A stretch of 64,000 bases of DNA, from contig NZ_JAHBGE010000072.1 in NCBI RefSeq assembly GCF_018390635.1, forward strand, positions 124,001-188,000, in the 5' to 3' direction. Position 1 is the first letter of the stretch. Each line of letters starts with the position of its first letter. Origin of the DNA: Ancylobacter lacus. GTDB lineage: Bacteria > Pseudomonadota > Alphaproteobacteria > Rhizobiales > Xanthobacteraceae. The position numbers and the translations under genes are program-made. Below, one piece after another: positions 8,986 through 18,163 of the stretch. Below the pieces are notes generated by a model, which was not told where the DNA came from, ran no database searches, and saw nothing but the letters and a program-made list of their open reading frames with translations.

Positions 8986-10110
8986 TCAGGCGTTGGTCAG
9001 CTTCTCGACGTATTCGGCGCGCAGCTTGGCGTAGAAGTCGGTCTGCATCGGCCACCAGAACAGGTTGTCGATGGTCCCGGCGGGATAGGCAGCCTTGAAG
9101 GCGTCGGCGGCTTCGTCGGAGAGGTACTGGTCGGCGCCGGCGGCGCAGGTGTTGTAGCCGGTGGTGTTGGCGAACTTGGCGCCGTTCACCGGGTCATAGA
9201 GGAAGTTCACGAAGGCGTAGGCCTGCTCGACGCTGGCGGCGCCGGCGGGGATGCCGAAGGTGTCGGTCCAGGCGAGACCGCCTTCCTTGGGCATGCCGTA
9301 GGCCCACTTCTTGTCGGTCTTGCGGTGCAGCAGGATGCCGGTGGTGTCCCAGGTCTGGCCGATGGTGCAGCCGGCATCGGTGAAGGCGGCGGTCGCCTCG
9401 GTGGCGTTGTTCCAGTAGGCGCCGATGTTGCCCTTGTGGGCGACGATGAACTTGAGGCAGCCCTCGAACACGCGGCGGGATTCCGCCTCGGACTTGTAGA
9501 GGTCGAGGCCGCGGTCGGACTTCAGCTCGCCGGTGGCGTCGAGATAGAGCGCAACGCCGTTGAACACCGACTTCTGCCGGATGGCGGTCTGCTTGGGGTT
9601 GCCGGCCAGCCACAGGTCGGCATAGGAAATCTCGCCGGACTTCTTGTTGAACTTGCTGGAATCCCAGGTGATGCCCTCGGTGCCCCAGTCGAACGGCACG
9701 AGGTAGCGCTTGCCGCGATAGGACGCGCCGAGGCTGATCGAGTTGCGGTAGATCGAGGGAACGACCTGCGCGACCTTGAACCTGGCTTCGTCGATCGGCT
9801 GCAGCAGGCTGTCCTTGTAGTAGTTCGGGCCGGTGTCGACCGACGGGAAGATCACGTCGAAGCCCTTGCCGCCGGCGGCGCGCAGCTTGTTCTCGCACTC
9901 TTCGTTGGAGCCGTAGGTCGACAGGTTCACCTTGACGCCGGTGGCGTTGGTGAAATCGGCGACCAGGGTATTCTTGTCGAAATAGTCGCCCCAGGCATAG
10001 ACGTTGATGGAGCCGGACGAGGCGAGGGCGTCATGCGCGCGGAGCACCGCCGGAGCGGCCAGGGCGAACGCGCCCGCCTTCATGAGATCGCGGCGGGTAA
10101 AGCGGGTCAT
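8986..10110 (-). CDS. Periplasmic polyamine-binding protein, PotD type
   Basis: This 374-residue substrate-binding protein carries a Tat-type leader (TRFTRRDLMKAGAFALAAP). The mature domain begins INVYAWGDYFD, the usual opening of PotD/PotF-family spermidine- or putrescine-binding proteins, and FDVIFPSVD and GTEGITWDSSKF follow. It delivers substrate to the permease pair encoded downstream. The ATG at 10110 has GGGAGG six bases upstream; the frame is open to 10350 but that extension has no signal-like features. Exact ligand (putrescine, spermidine or another cationic amine) is not certain. Confidence 0.92.
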   Translation of the reverse strand: MTRFTRRDLMKAGAFALAAPAVLRAHDALASSGSINVYAWGDYFDKNTLVADFTNATGVKVNLSTYGSNEECENKLRAAGGKGFDVIFPSVDTGPNYYKDSLLQPIDEARFKVAQVVPSIYRNSISLGASYRGKRYLVPFDWGTEGITWDSSKFNKKSGEISYADLWLAGNPKQTAIRQKSVFNGVALYLDATGELKSDRGLDLYKSEAESRRVFEGCLKFIVAHKGNIGAYWNNATEATAAFTDAGCTIGQTWDTTGILLHRKTDKKWAYGMPKEGGLAWTDTFGIPAGAASVEQAYAFVNFLYDPVNGAKFANTTGYNTCAAGADQYLSDEAADAFKAAYPAGTIDNLFWWPMQTDFYAKLRAEYVEKLTNA

Positions 10111-10298
10111 CTGAGCCTCCCAGAACATTATTCCACCCCAAAGCAGGCGGAGCGACCCCGCATCTAGTCGGGGCCAATGAATGAACGATGACACGGCTTT
10201 CGTCGCGGCGACAGGCGGTGTCGCGACCAGACAGGACAACCGTCGGTTATATTCAACATCATGACGGGCGCTTGTGAATCGCTGCAGTGCACGCGCGG

Positions 10299-11273
10299 TC
10301 AGCTCGGCAGCACGATGCACGCCCCGCCCGCCCGGCGGAGGCTCTGGCACAGCCGTTCGGCGGCCTCGCGGGTGGGCTGGCCGACCCGGACCCGGTAGAA
10401 CACCCGCGAGCCGCGGAAACGCAGCCGCTGGCCGATGATCATCGGCTCGGTGCCTTCGAGGACGGCGGCATAGCGACGCTGGGCCCGCTGATAGGAGGCG
10501 AGGGCCCGTGCTTTTGAGAAATTACCGGAGAGCTGTACGCCCCACGGCGCGCTGACGCTGGCGATCTCCTCGGCGATCTCGCCGCCGCCGGTGCGCAGCG
10601 CCGCGGTCACGGTGAGGCAGTCGCCCGGGCCGGCGGGCGGTGCCGCCGTGACGGTTTCCGCCAGCGCTTTTTCGTTGGACTCATCGACGCCCGCCCGCTC
10701 CTGCCGGCGCTGGTCGGCCCATGCCTCGGCCTCGCGCCCGGTGATGAACAGGACATAGGCCTGCGTCTCCAGCGGCAGCGCGCCTTGCCCCGCCAGCCAG
10801 CGCTCCACCCGCGCCGCGCCCGCATTGTAGGCCGCGGCGGCGAGGCCGAGATTGCCGAAACGCGCGCGCAGCTCCGCCAGCAGCCGCGCGGAGGCGGGCA
10901 GCGCGCTTTCCGGGTCGAACGGGTCCGCGAGCCCGCGCTCGCTGGCGGTGCCCGGCATGAACTGGGCGATTCCCTGTGCGCCCTTGGGGCTGACGGCGTC
11001 GGTGCGGAAGGTGCTCTCCCGCCAGATCAGCCGGGTGAAGAAGTCGCCGGGCAGGCCACGGGCCGCCGCCGAGGTGTCGACGATGCGGCACAGCGCCTCG
11101 ATCACGGTCTCGGCGCGCGCGGGAATCCGGCTCGGCTCCCCGGCGGCCGGCCCCGCCGCCAGCGCCGCGCACAGGACGGAGGCAAGAGCGGCGCGCCGTG
11201 GACGACGACGGTGCCCCCGCGAGATCGGCGGGGCCTCGGGAACGCTGGAGGGGAGCGGAACCTGGCAGGGCAT
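10299..11273 (-). CDS. Lytic transglycosylase with C-terminal SPOR-like domain
   Basis: The 324-residue protein starts with an Arg-rich leader and hydrophobic segment (about residues 27-45) consistent with export. An SLT-type lytic transglycosylase domain follows: catalytic Glu86 in RESTF, then GAQGIAQFMPGTA and AAAYNAGAARVERWL, the standard lysozyme-fold motifs that cleave peptidoglycan glycan strands. The last 70 residues (GVQLSGNFSKARALASYQ onward) look like a SPOR domain, which binds denuded glycan. I chose the ATG at 11273; upstream in-frame codons to 11363 add low-complexity residues only. Confidence 0.88.
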   Translation of the reverse strand: MPCQVPLPSSVPEAPPISRGHRRRPRRAALASVLCAALAAGPAAGEPSRIPARAETVIEALCRIVDTSAAARGLPGDFFTRLIWRESTFRTDAVSPKGAQGIAQFMPGTASERGLADPFDPESALPASARLLAELRARFGNLGLAAAAYNAGAARVERWLAGQGALPLETQAYVLFITGREAEAWADQRRQERAGVDESNEKALAETVTAAPPAGPGDCLTVTAALRTGGGEIAEEIASVSAPWGVQLSGNFSKARALASYQRAQRRYAAVLEGTEPMIIGQRLRFRGSRVFYRVRVGQPTREAAERLCQSLRRAGGACIVLPS

Positions 11274-11730
11274 GCGGCGTTTGTGGCTGTCGGAGCCGGA
11301 AGGGTGGGCGCGCGGCGTCGGGCCGGACGAGAGCCGACATCCTAGCCGAGCCGGGCGCCACATGCAGCCGCGCGCTCGACGGCGACAGGATGCCCGCTCC
11401 GGCCGTGCCGGGCGACGTCTTGTCCGATCAAAGGCGCCCCGCCGTGAGCGCCGACGTTATCATCGTGCCTCTTGCCGTTCTGCGCGGTCGAATCTAAATA
11501 GAGACACCCGATCCGGGCCCCTCTGACGCGAGCCAAGCCGGCGTTTGCGTGATGTCGGATCTCTTCCCGACGTTGCCCGCCGGCTGAGAGAGAATGGCCT
11601 CGTGTCCCTGCTTTGCTTGCCACATTTCCGCGTGATCCCCGCGCGGGCGATGTTCACGCGCCCCGGCGGGAGCGCGCCCTGCGCACGCCTTTCCGCACCG
11701 CTTCGTCAGACGTCTTCCGCGGAGTGATCG
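11274..11730. other. Intergenic region upstream of TerC gene
   Basis: About 457 bases between divergently transcribed genes. I see no convincing reading frame, RNA gene or clear promoter. Because terC-family genes are often preceded by the yybP-ykoY manganese riboswitch I looked for its conserved loops and did not find a convincing match. Confidence 0.5.
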
Positions 11731-12459
11731 ATGGACTACCTGCTTCAGCTCGCCGCGGACCCCGCTGCCTGGGCCGCGCTCGTCACGCTCATCGCCATGG
11801 AAGTGGTGCTGGGCATCGACAACCTGCTCTTCATCTCCATCCTGACCAACAAGCTGCCCGAGCACATGCGCCGCCGGGCCCGCCGGATCGGCATCGGCCT
11901 CGCCCTCATCATGCGGCTCGGCCTGCTGAGCACGGTGGCCTTCATCGTCCAGCTCACCGAGCCGGTCATCGAGCTGTTCGGCCGCGGCTTTTCGTGGCGT
12001 GACTTCATCCTGATCGCGGGCGGCCTGTTCCTGGTGTGGAAGGCGACGAAGGAAATCCACCACAGCATGGAGCCGCACGAGGCCGATACCGGCGTCGGGC
12101 AGGTGGTGCAGATGACGTTCGGCGCGGCGATCTTCCAGATCCTGGTGCTGGATCTGGTGTTCTCGGTCGACAGCATCATCACCGCGGTCGGCATGACCGA
12201 TCACATCCCGATCATGGTGATTGCGGTCGTGGTCGCGGTGCTGTGCATGCTGCTGGCGGCCAATCCGCTGGCCGAGTTCATCAACCGCAACCCGACCATC
12301 GTCATGCTGGCGCTGGGCTTCCTGCTGCTCATCGGCACCACGCTGATCGCCGAGGGTTTCGGCGCGCATGTCTCCAAGGGCTACATCTACACCGCCATGG
12401 CCTTCTCGGCTGGCGTCGAGGCCCTGAACATGATCCAGCGCCGCCGCCGCGGCCACTGA
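11731..12459 (+). CDS. TerC family integral membrane protein
   Basis: This 242-residue protein belongs to the TerC/Alx family, inner-membrane proteins implicated in metal (notably manganese) efflux or metalation of exported proteins. Two family motifs with membrane-embedded acids are present: [11 protein letters not shown] near residues 24-34 and [10 protein letters not shown] near 140-150. Seven or so hydrophobic segments span the protein and it ends with an Arg-rich tail. It stands alone. A perfect nine-base-pair GC hairpin at 12471-12494 lies just after the stop but has no T-run. Confidence 0.9.
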   Translation: MDYLLQLAADPAAWAALVTLIAMEVVLGIDNLLFISILTNKLPEHMRRRARRIGIGLALIMRLGLLSTVAFIVQLTEPVIELFGRGFSWRDFILIAGGLFLVWKATKEIHHSMEPHEADTGVGQVVQMTFGAAIFQILVLDLVFSVDSIITAVGMTDHIPIMVIAVVVAVLCMLLAANPLAEFINRNPTIVMLALGFLLLIGTTLIAEGFGAHVSKGYIYTAMAFSAGVEALNMIQRRRRGH

Positions 12460-12470
12460 CCGCGACCGTC

Positions 12471-12494
12471 GCCGCCCGCTCCCCGGCGGGCGGC
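12471..12494 (+). terminator. GC hairpin after TerC gene, no T-run
   Basis: GCCGCCCGC pairs perfectly with GCGGGCGGC around a six-base loop, directly after the TerC stop codon. It has the stem of an intrinsic terminator but no following T-run, so it may be a weak terminator or an RNA-stabilising end. Confidence 0.4.
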
Positions 12495-12599
12495 GCCGTG
12501 CGTTCGCGCAACACGACGTGCCACCCGGTCCCAGGGATTGCGTGCATGCCGGCCGCGGGATGCTAAGCTTCGGGGCCGCCGCCCTTCACGGAGCCCTCC

Positions 12600-13286
12600 A
12601 TGGCCGATGACGAGACCGCCCCCACCGCGCCCGGACTGCCGGAAGACAGCAAGCTGACCACCACCAAGCAGCGCTGGGCCCGCGAGGGCCGCTTCCTCAC
12701 CGGCCGCGTGACCCGCCCGGACTCCGATCGCCTGCCGCCCGGCCAGCATCTGGTGCGCGACTGGCCGGTGCTGGACCTCGGCCTGCAGCCGGCGATCTCG
12801 CGGGTGCAGTGGCGGCTCGACGTCACCGGCCTCGTCGAGCATCCGGTGTCGTGGAGCTGGCAGGAATTTCTCGACCAGAAGCAGACGAAGCTCGTTACCG
12901 ACATGCACTGCGTCACCACCTGGTCGCGCTACGACAATGGCTGGGAGGGCATGCTGGTGCGCGACCTCCTCGACATCGTCATGCCGAAGCCGGAGGCGAG
13001 CCATGTGATGATGCACTCCTACGACGGCTACACCACCAATGTCGCGCTGGAGGACTTCGGCGCCGAGGACGCGCTGCTGGTGCACAGCTGGGAGGGGGCG
13101 CCGCTGGCCCGCGAGCATGGTGGCCCGGTGCGCGTGCTGATTCCGCACCTTTATCTCTGGAAGAGCGCCAAGTGGGTGCGGCAGATCGAGTTCATGGCGG
13201 CGGACAAGCGCGGGTTCTGGGAAGAACGCGGCTACCACAACCACGCCGACCCCTGGACGGAGGAGCGCTATTCCGACGACGAATGA
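12600..13286 (+). CDS. Sulfite-oxidase-like molybdopterin oxidoreductase
   Basis: The 228-residue protein matches the sulfite oxidase-like/YedY-type molybdopterin fold. Cys104 in DMHCVTTWSRYDN is the expected molybdenum ligand, and the segments HSYDGYTTN, GGPVRVLIPHLYLWKSAKW complete the pterin site. There is no Tat or Sec signal, so unlike MsrP or periplasmic sulfite dehydrogenases it is probably cytosolic. No heme subunit gene lies nearby. The ATG at 12600 follows GGAGCCCTCC. Substrate unknown; a role in oxidising or reducing sulfur or nitrogen oxo-compounds would be a guess. Confidence 0.88.
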   Translation: MADDETAPTAPGLPEDSKLTTTKQRWAREGRFLTGRVTRPDSDRLPPGQHLVRDWPVLDLGLQPAISRVQWRLDVTGLVEHPVSWSWQEFLDQKQTKLVTDMHCVTTWSRYDNGWEGMLVRDLLDIVMPKPEASHVMMHSYDGYTTNVALEDFGAEDALLVHSWEGAPLAREHGGPVRVLIPHLYLWKSAKWVRQIEFMAADKRGFWEERGYHNHADPWTEERYSDDE

Positions 13287-13456
13287 GGCGCCTCGGGCTG
13301 TTGCCTCGGAGCCTCCGACCATGTCGGCCTGAGTTCCCGCCATCGCCTCCAGCGCCGTCGCCTCTTGCACCGCGGCAACGCTTCGACCATCATCCCCTCG
13401 ATAGCCGCCGCACAGTGTCGTGGGCGGCGCTGGCATCGCAGCCTCGCATCGGGCCT

Positions 13457-13480
13457 CACCGCCCGAGCGGGGTTTTTTTG
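13457..13480 (+). terminator. Possible intrinsic terminator before the AAA+/VWA pair
   Basis: A short CCGC/GCGG stem with a four-base loop is followed by two G and seven T. The stem is short, so the call rests mainly on the T-run and on its position between the molybdoenzyme gene and the next gene. Confidence 0.45.
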
Positions 13481-13527
13481 TGCCTTCCGTCCACCTCGCG
13501 CCGGACATCCGGCACACGGAGCCGAGC

Positions 13528-14325
13528 ATGAGCCTTGATCATTTCAGGATGGCGGAAGAACCTTTCTACACGCCGGTCGCGGGTGAGATCGCGCTGTTCG
13601 AGGCGGCGTTCCACGAGCATGTCCCGCTGATGCTCAAGGGCCCGACCGGCTGCGGCAAGACCCGTTTTGTCGAGCACATGGCCTGGCGGCTGCGCCGGCC
13701 GCTTGTCACCATCGCCTGTCATGAGGACATGACCGCGGCGGATCTCGTCGGGCGCTACCTGCTGGAGGCGGAGGGTACGGTGTGGCGCGACGGGCCGCTG
13801 ACCGAGGCGGTGCGGCACGGCGCCATCTGCTATCTCGACGAGATCGTGGAGGCGCGTCAGGACACCACCGTGGTCATCCACCCGCTCACCGACGAGAGGC
13901 GCGTCCTGCCGCTGGACAAGCGCAACGAGCTGGTCGCCGCCCATCCCGACTTCTTCCTCGTGATCTCCTACAACCCCGGCTACCAGAGCGCGGTGAAGGA
14001 CCTGAAGGAATCGACCAAGCAGCGCTTCGCCGCGATCGATTTCGGCTATGCCGAGCCGGCCCGCGAAGCCGCCATCGTCGCGCAGGAGGCCGGCATCGCC
14101 GTGGAGGTGGCGGAGAAGCTGGTCCGCATCGCCATAGCGTCGCGCAATCTCGGCGGCCATGGGCTGGAGGAGGGTGCCTCCACCCGCACCCTGATCCGCA
14201 CCGGCAAGCTGGTTGCGCGCGGCATCGCCCTCGCCGATGCCTGCGACATGGCCATCGTGGCGCCGCTGACCGACGACCGCGACACGCGCGGGGCGCTGCG
14301 CTCCGTCGTCTCCGCCTGCCTGTGA
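13528..14325 (+). CDS. cbbQ: MoxR-family AAA+ ATPase, CbbQ/NorQ type
   Basis: This 265-residue AAA+ ATPase has Walker A GPTGCGKT at 38-45 and Walker B ICYLDEI at 100-106. The segments ACHEDMTAADLVGRYLLE and SYNPGYQSAVKDLKESTKQRF are the hallmark of the CbbQ/NorQ branch. CbbQ works with CbbO to remodel and activate RuBisCO; NorQ with NorD matures nitric oxide reductase. The ATG at 13528 restores the family length. The downstream VWA gene follows within eight bases. Neither RuBisCO nor nor genes are in the window, so the client is unknown; the symbol denotes the family resemblance only. Confidence 0.85.
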   Translation: MSLDHFRMAEEPFYTPVAGEIALFEAAFHEHVPLMLKGPTGCGKTRFVEHMAWRLRRPLVTIACHEDMTAADLVGRYLLEAEGTVWRDGPLTEAVRHGAICYLDEIVEARQDTTVVIHPLTDERRVLPLDKRNELVAAHPDFFLVISYNPGYQSAVKDLKESTKQRFAAIDFGYAEPAREAAIVAQEAGIAVEVAEKLVRIAIASRNLGGHGLEEGASTRTLIRTGKLVARGIALADACDMAIVAPLTDDRDTRGALRSVVSACL

Positions 14326-14333
14326 GGGCGGCG

Positions 14334-16631
14334 ATGGCAGCGGCCATGCCCGAGGCGGCAGCCGACACCGCCGCCGCGATGCGGCTTGAACGGCAGCTAG
14401 GCGGCCGGCCGGAGCTGGCGGCGCGCTTTGCAACGGCGCGCGGGCGGGTTCGCCGTGCGCTCGGCGCCACCGTGGAAGACGTGTGGGCGCTGCGGGTGCG
14501 GGCGCTTTATGAGGTCAATGCCGGCCCCGCCGTGCTCGCGGCGCTGTACGAGCTGGAGGCGCGCCTCCTGCCCGGCGCCGAGGCGGAAACCGTGTTCGCG
14601 CTGTGGGACAACGCCCGGGTGCTCTGTCGTCATGCCGGCGCCCGCGCGGCGTTGGCGGCGCTGGCGGCGGTCGGCAGCGGGCTTCCTCATGGCGGTACGG
14701 GAACCGGGGAGGCGGCGCGGCTGGCCGCGCTGGCGGGCCTTGCCGCGCGGGCGCCCGACGCGGTGATGCCGCTGCTGGAGGTGTTCGACGAGCTGGCGCG
14801 GACGCTGGACCCCGCCGGCCTCGCCGGCTGGATCGGCGACGGCCTCGCGCTTCATCCCACCGACCGCCGCCGGCGCGCCGCCTATTTCCGTCTGATCGAT
14901 CCGCTTGCCCGTCTGCGCCTCGCCGAACGCGCCGGCGCGGTGCGCTACGCCCCGCATGAGGAGCGGCTGCGCCGCCTCACCCGGGCGTTGTTCGGTTTCG
15001 AACCGCAGGTCCACCTCGTCGCGGAGCCCGCGTTAAGCCGCACCCGTCTGGCGGGCGGGCTGCTGCTGATGCCCGCACGTTTCGACGGGCTGGGTGGAGC
15101 GGACGCGGCGCGCTTCTTCGAGGCCGCCATGCTGCACGCGGCGGCCCACCGCGCTTTCACGCCGGCCCTGTTCGCGCCGGCCGGGATGAAGCCGGTGCAG
15201 CGCGCGCTCGTTGCCCTGCTGGAGGACGCCCGGGTGGAGCGGCTGGCGGTGGCCCGGTTTCCCGGGCTGGGCCGGTTGTGGCGGGGCTTCCACACCGTGC
15301 CGGCCTCGCCAGCGCAGACGATCCCCTCGCTGTTCGCCCGGCTCGCGCGCGGCCTTGCCGACCCGGCCTATGAGGACGGCGACGGCTGGATCGTCAAGGC
15401 GCGCGACCTGTTCGAGCGCGCATTCGCGCGGGAGCCGCAGCGGCAGGGTTTCGTTACTGAGATCGCCCGGATCCTCGGCCATGATCTCGGCCAGCTCCGC
15501 ATCCCCTTCGATGGCCGCAGCTACCGGGTGGAGCCGGCCTATCGCGACGATGGGCTCGGGCTGTTCGACCAGGATGAGGCCGACCCGTCCGCCACCGAGC
15601 GGCTGGAGCTGACGGTGGAGGCGGCCCGGCTGCGGCAGGAGGAGAGGGAGACGGCATTCCCCGACCCGCCGCCCGAGCCGCCGGAGACGACATCGGCCCG
15701 GCCCCGGCCCGCTCCTCCCGCGGACGAGCCGGGGGAGATTCTGGCGCTCTACCCCGAATGGCACCCCGCCCTGCGCGCCGACCAGCCCGACCATGTCACC
15801 GTGCGGCTCTACCCCGCCGTCACCGTCACCGCGGCGGCGCTGGAGGATCGGCTGCAGGCCTCCCGCAGTGTCGGCGCGCGGATCGGCGCGCTGGTCCGCC
15901 GTGCCCGTCTCGGCCGGCCGGACCGCCTGCGCCGACGGCTGGACGGCGAGGAGATCGACCTCGAGGCCGCGCAGGATGCGCTTCAGGCGCTGCGGGCGGG
16001 CGTCATGCCGGACCCCCGCATCCATGCGTTGAAGCGCCGGCAGGGGCGCGACGTGGCTCTGTTGCTGCTGCTGGATGTGTCCCAGTCCACGGCGGACCCG
16101 GTGCCGGGCGAGGGCGAGACGGTGCTCTCCACCGCGGCCCTGTCGGTCGCGCTGCTGGGGCAGGCGCTGGATGGGCTCGGCGATCCCTTCGCCGCCCTGG
16201 CTTTCGCCTCCAATGGGCGCAGCGATGTGCGCATCACGCCGGTCAAGAGATTCGCCGAGCGCTGGACCGAGGCGCTGCCGCGGCTGGCGGCGCTGCGGCC
16301 GGCCTATTCGACCCGGCTTGGCGCCGCCATCCGCCACGGCGCCGCCGTGCTGGCACCGCAGGCCAGTCACCGCCGGGTGCTGGTGGTGGTGACCGATGGC
16401 GAGCCGTCGGACATCGATGTCGAGGAGGAGGGCTACCTCGCCGCCGACGCGCGGCGGGCGGTGGTGCAGGCGCGGGGAGAGGGGCTCGATGTGTTCTGCG
16501 TCGCCCTGGGGCCGGCGGCGGACCGCGCCGGGGCGGCGGTGTTCGGACGGCGCAACACCTTCGGCGTCTCCCGCGTCGCCGAATTGCCCCAGCGGCTCGC
16601 CGGTCTTTATTTCCAGCTCACGGTGCGGTGA
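14334..16631 (+). CDS. cbbO: VWA-domain protein, CbbO/NorD type
   Basis: The 765-residue protein pairs with the preceding AAA+ ATPase as adaptor. The N-terminal two thirds are Ala/Arg/Leu-rich and helical; a Pro/Glu-rich linker lies around residues 440-470. The C-terminal von Willebrand A domain has the MIDAS motif DVSQS at 581-585 and the downstream TDGEPSD loop. This layout is that of CbbO and NorD. ATG at 14334 lies eight bases after the ATPase stop, and the same frame is open far upstream only as a shadow. It converges on ureD with a 16-base gap. Client protein unknown. Confidence 0.85.
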   Translation: MAAAMPEAAADTAAAMRLERQLGGRPELAARFATARGRVRRALGATVEDVWALRVRALYEVNAGPAVLAALYELEARLLPGAEAETVFALWDNARVLCRHAGARAALAALAAVGSGLPHGGTGTGEAARLAALAGLAARAPDAVMPLLEVFDELARTLDPAGLAGWIGDGLALHPTDRRRRAAYFRLIDPLARLRLAERAGAVRYAPHEERLRRLTRALFGFEPQVHLVAEPALSRTRLAGGLLLMPARFDGLGGADAARFFEAAMLHAAAHRAFTPALFAPAGMKPVQRALVALLEDARVERLAVARFPGLGRLWRGFHTVPASPAQTIPSLFARLARGLADPAYEDGDGWIVKARDLFERAFAREPQRQGFVTEIARILGHDLGQLRIPFDGRSYRVEPAYRDDGLGLFDQDEADPSATERLELTVEAARLRQEERETAFPDPPPEPPETTSARPRPAPPADEPGEILALYPEWHPALRADQPDHVTVRLYPAVTVTAAALEDRLQASRSVGARIGALVRRARLGRPDRLRRRLDGEEIDLEAAQDALQALRAGVMPDPRIHALKRRQGRDVALLLLLDVSQSTADPVPGEGETVLSTAALSVALLGQALDGLGDPFAALAFASNGRSDVRITPVKRFAERWTEALPRLAALRPAYSTRLGAAIRHGAAVLAPQASHRRVLVVVTDGEPSDIDVEEEGYLAADARRAVVQARGEGLDVFCVALGPAADRAGAAVFGRRNTFGVSRVAELPQRLAGLYFQLTVR

Positions 16632-16647
16632 ATCCGGCCGGCGCGGC

Positions 16648-17505
16648 TCATTTGCGCCGTCGCGTCGGCGCGATGCCGAAGCGCTCGGTGAAGACGTGGG
16701 CGAAAACCGCCTCCTGCGCGCGCTGATGCATCGCCCCATCGGTTGCCAGCAGCCGGAGCCCGGCCCCGCATCCACCCGGCAGCAGGCTGGCCCCGGCAAG
16801 GCTGCCGGTTGCAGTCGCGGCATCTTCCCAGCTTTGCAGGGTGGCGGAGGACACTTGTCCAAGCCAGAGCGCGCTGGCCGCCACGCGGTGGCCGTGGAGC
16901 GGCCCGTCGGCCCGCGCGAGGTCTGGCCCGGCGATGCGCTGGCGGTCGCTGAAGACCAGACATCCGTCGCGATGGATATCGGTGCGGGCGCTGTAGGCCA
17001 TGGGAGCGCCGCTCGCGCGCGCCTCCTCCTGTCCGCCCGTGCGTCGCGCAGGGTCGTGGAGCAGCAGGCCCTCCGTCAGCAGCGCCTCGGCGTCGCCTTG
17101 CAGCCGGATTTCCAGACGGGTCTCGCAGGCCGCGCCGGGAAACAGGATCTGCGGGTCCGGGGTATAGGCGAGGAAGCCGCCCGGCTCGACCTCCAGCAGC
17201 AGCCGCATCCGTGCCGGCTGGCCGCGGTCGCCATGAACGATGGTCGAGGCCTGCGTCGTCAGGTGGAGGGCGGCGCCGCGCCCGACCCGCACCCGCAGCG
17301 TCAGGTCCTCGCCGGCATAGAAGCCGCCGGAAGAGGACTGGATGTAGAGCGTCGCCACCTCCGGCCGTGCGGGGTCCAGCGCGAAGGGGCGGGTGAGGTG
17401 GAAGGGATAGGCGACATAGCGCGCCACCAGCCGGCTGGCGGCGTCGCGCCGCTCCACCGCGATGTCGAGTTCCGGGCGGCGCGGCGGCGGCAGGTGCGCG
17501 TTCAT
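16648..17505 (-). CDS. ureD: Urease accessory protein UreD
   Basis: UreD is the scaffold that binds apo-urease and, with UreF and UreG, opens the active site for nickel delivery. The 285-residue product shows the family core: [19 protein letters not shown], then [10 protein letters not shown] (the T-Q-A-S-T-like block), and [17 protein letters not shown] matching the conserved Pro-rich strand. Its ATG at 17505 overlaps the ureG stop as ATGA, so the two are translationally coupled. It is the last gene of the amide/urea operon; cbbO converges 16 bp away. Confidence 0.9.
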   Translation of the reverse strand: MNAHLPPPRRPELDIAVERRDAASRLVARYVAYPFHLTRPFALDPARPEVATLYIQSSSGGFYAGEDLTLRVRVGRGAALHLTTQASTIVHGDRGQPARMRLLLEVEPGGFLAYTPDPQILFPGAACETRLEIRLQGDAEALLTEGLLLHDPARRTGGQEEARASGAPMAYSARTDIHRDGCLVFSDRQRIAGPDLARADGPLHGHRVAASALWLGQVSSATLQSWEDAATATGSLAGASLLPGGCGAGLRLLATDGAMHQRAQEAVFAHVFTERFGIAPTRRRK

Positions 17506-18158
17506 CGGCGCAGCAGCACCGCATCGGCGATCGCATCGGCGACCTGATCGATGTTGAGGCCGGCACGGCAGGCGGTGGCGACCAGCGGCCGGCCGCCGCG
17601 CACGTGGCGCGCCTCCTCCAGCATGACGTCGAGATCGACGCCGACATGGGGGGCGAGGTCGACCTTGTTCACCACCAGCAGGTCGCATTGCAGCACGCCG
17701 GGCCCGCGCTTGCGGGGAATGTCACCGCCGCCGGCAACGTCGATGACGAAGATCCACCAATCCACCAGGTCGAGCGAAAAGGTGGAGGCGAGATTGTCGC
17801 CGCCGGATTCGATGATGACGAGGTCGAGCTCGGGAAAGCGGGCGTCGAGTTCGTCCGCGGCGAGCATGTTCAGCGTGGGATCCTCGCGGATGACGGTGTG
17901 CGGGCAGGCGCCCGCCTCGACCGCCAGCACGCGCGCGGGATCGATGATGCCGCTGCGGCGAAGGCGCTCGGCGTCCTCCGCGGTGACGAGGTCGTTGGTG
18001 ACCACGGCGACCGAGACGCCGCGCGCCTGCAGCACCGGCAGCAGCGCCTCGATGAGCGCGGTCTTGCCCGAGCCGACCGGCCCGCCGATGCCGATGCGGG
18101 CGGCATTGGGAGGGGACATCGCAGGCGCTGGGGAAAGGCGGGGGGACAGGGCGTTCAT
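17502..18158 (-). CDS. ureG: Urease accessory GTPase UreG
   Basis: UreG is a SIMIBI GTPase that carries nickel and drives urease activation. The P-loop is GGPVGSGKT at residues 25-33; [14 protein letters not shown], the metal-binding EAGACPHT (C-P-H, family C-P-H motif), [12 protein letters not shown] and NKVDLA follow. At 218 residues it is close to the usual ~205 plus a short N-terminal extension; the second ATG at 18119 would give a more typical length. It begins 5 bases after ureC ends. Confidence 0.96.
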   Translation of the reverse strand: MNALSPRLSPAPAMSPPNAARIGIGGPVGSGKTALIEALLPVLQARGVSVAVVTNDLVTAEDAERLRRSGIIDPARVLAVEAGACPHTVIREDPTLNMLAADELDARFPELDLVIIESGGDNLASTFSLDLVDWWIFVIDVAGGGDIPRKRGPGVLQCDLLVVNKVDLAPHVGVDLDVMLEEARHVRGGRPLVATACRAGLNIDQVADAIADAVLLRR

Positions 18159-18163
18159 CGGGC

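Noticed and set aside
11274-11730. yybP-ykoY manganese riboswitch before the TerC gene
   Set aside because: The conserved loop sequences could not be found; a covariance search would be needed to revisit it.
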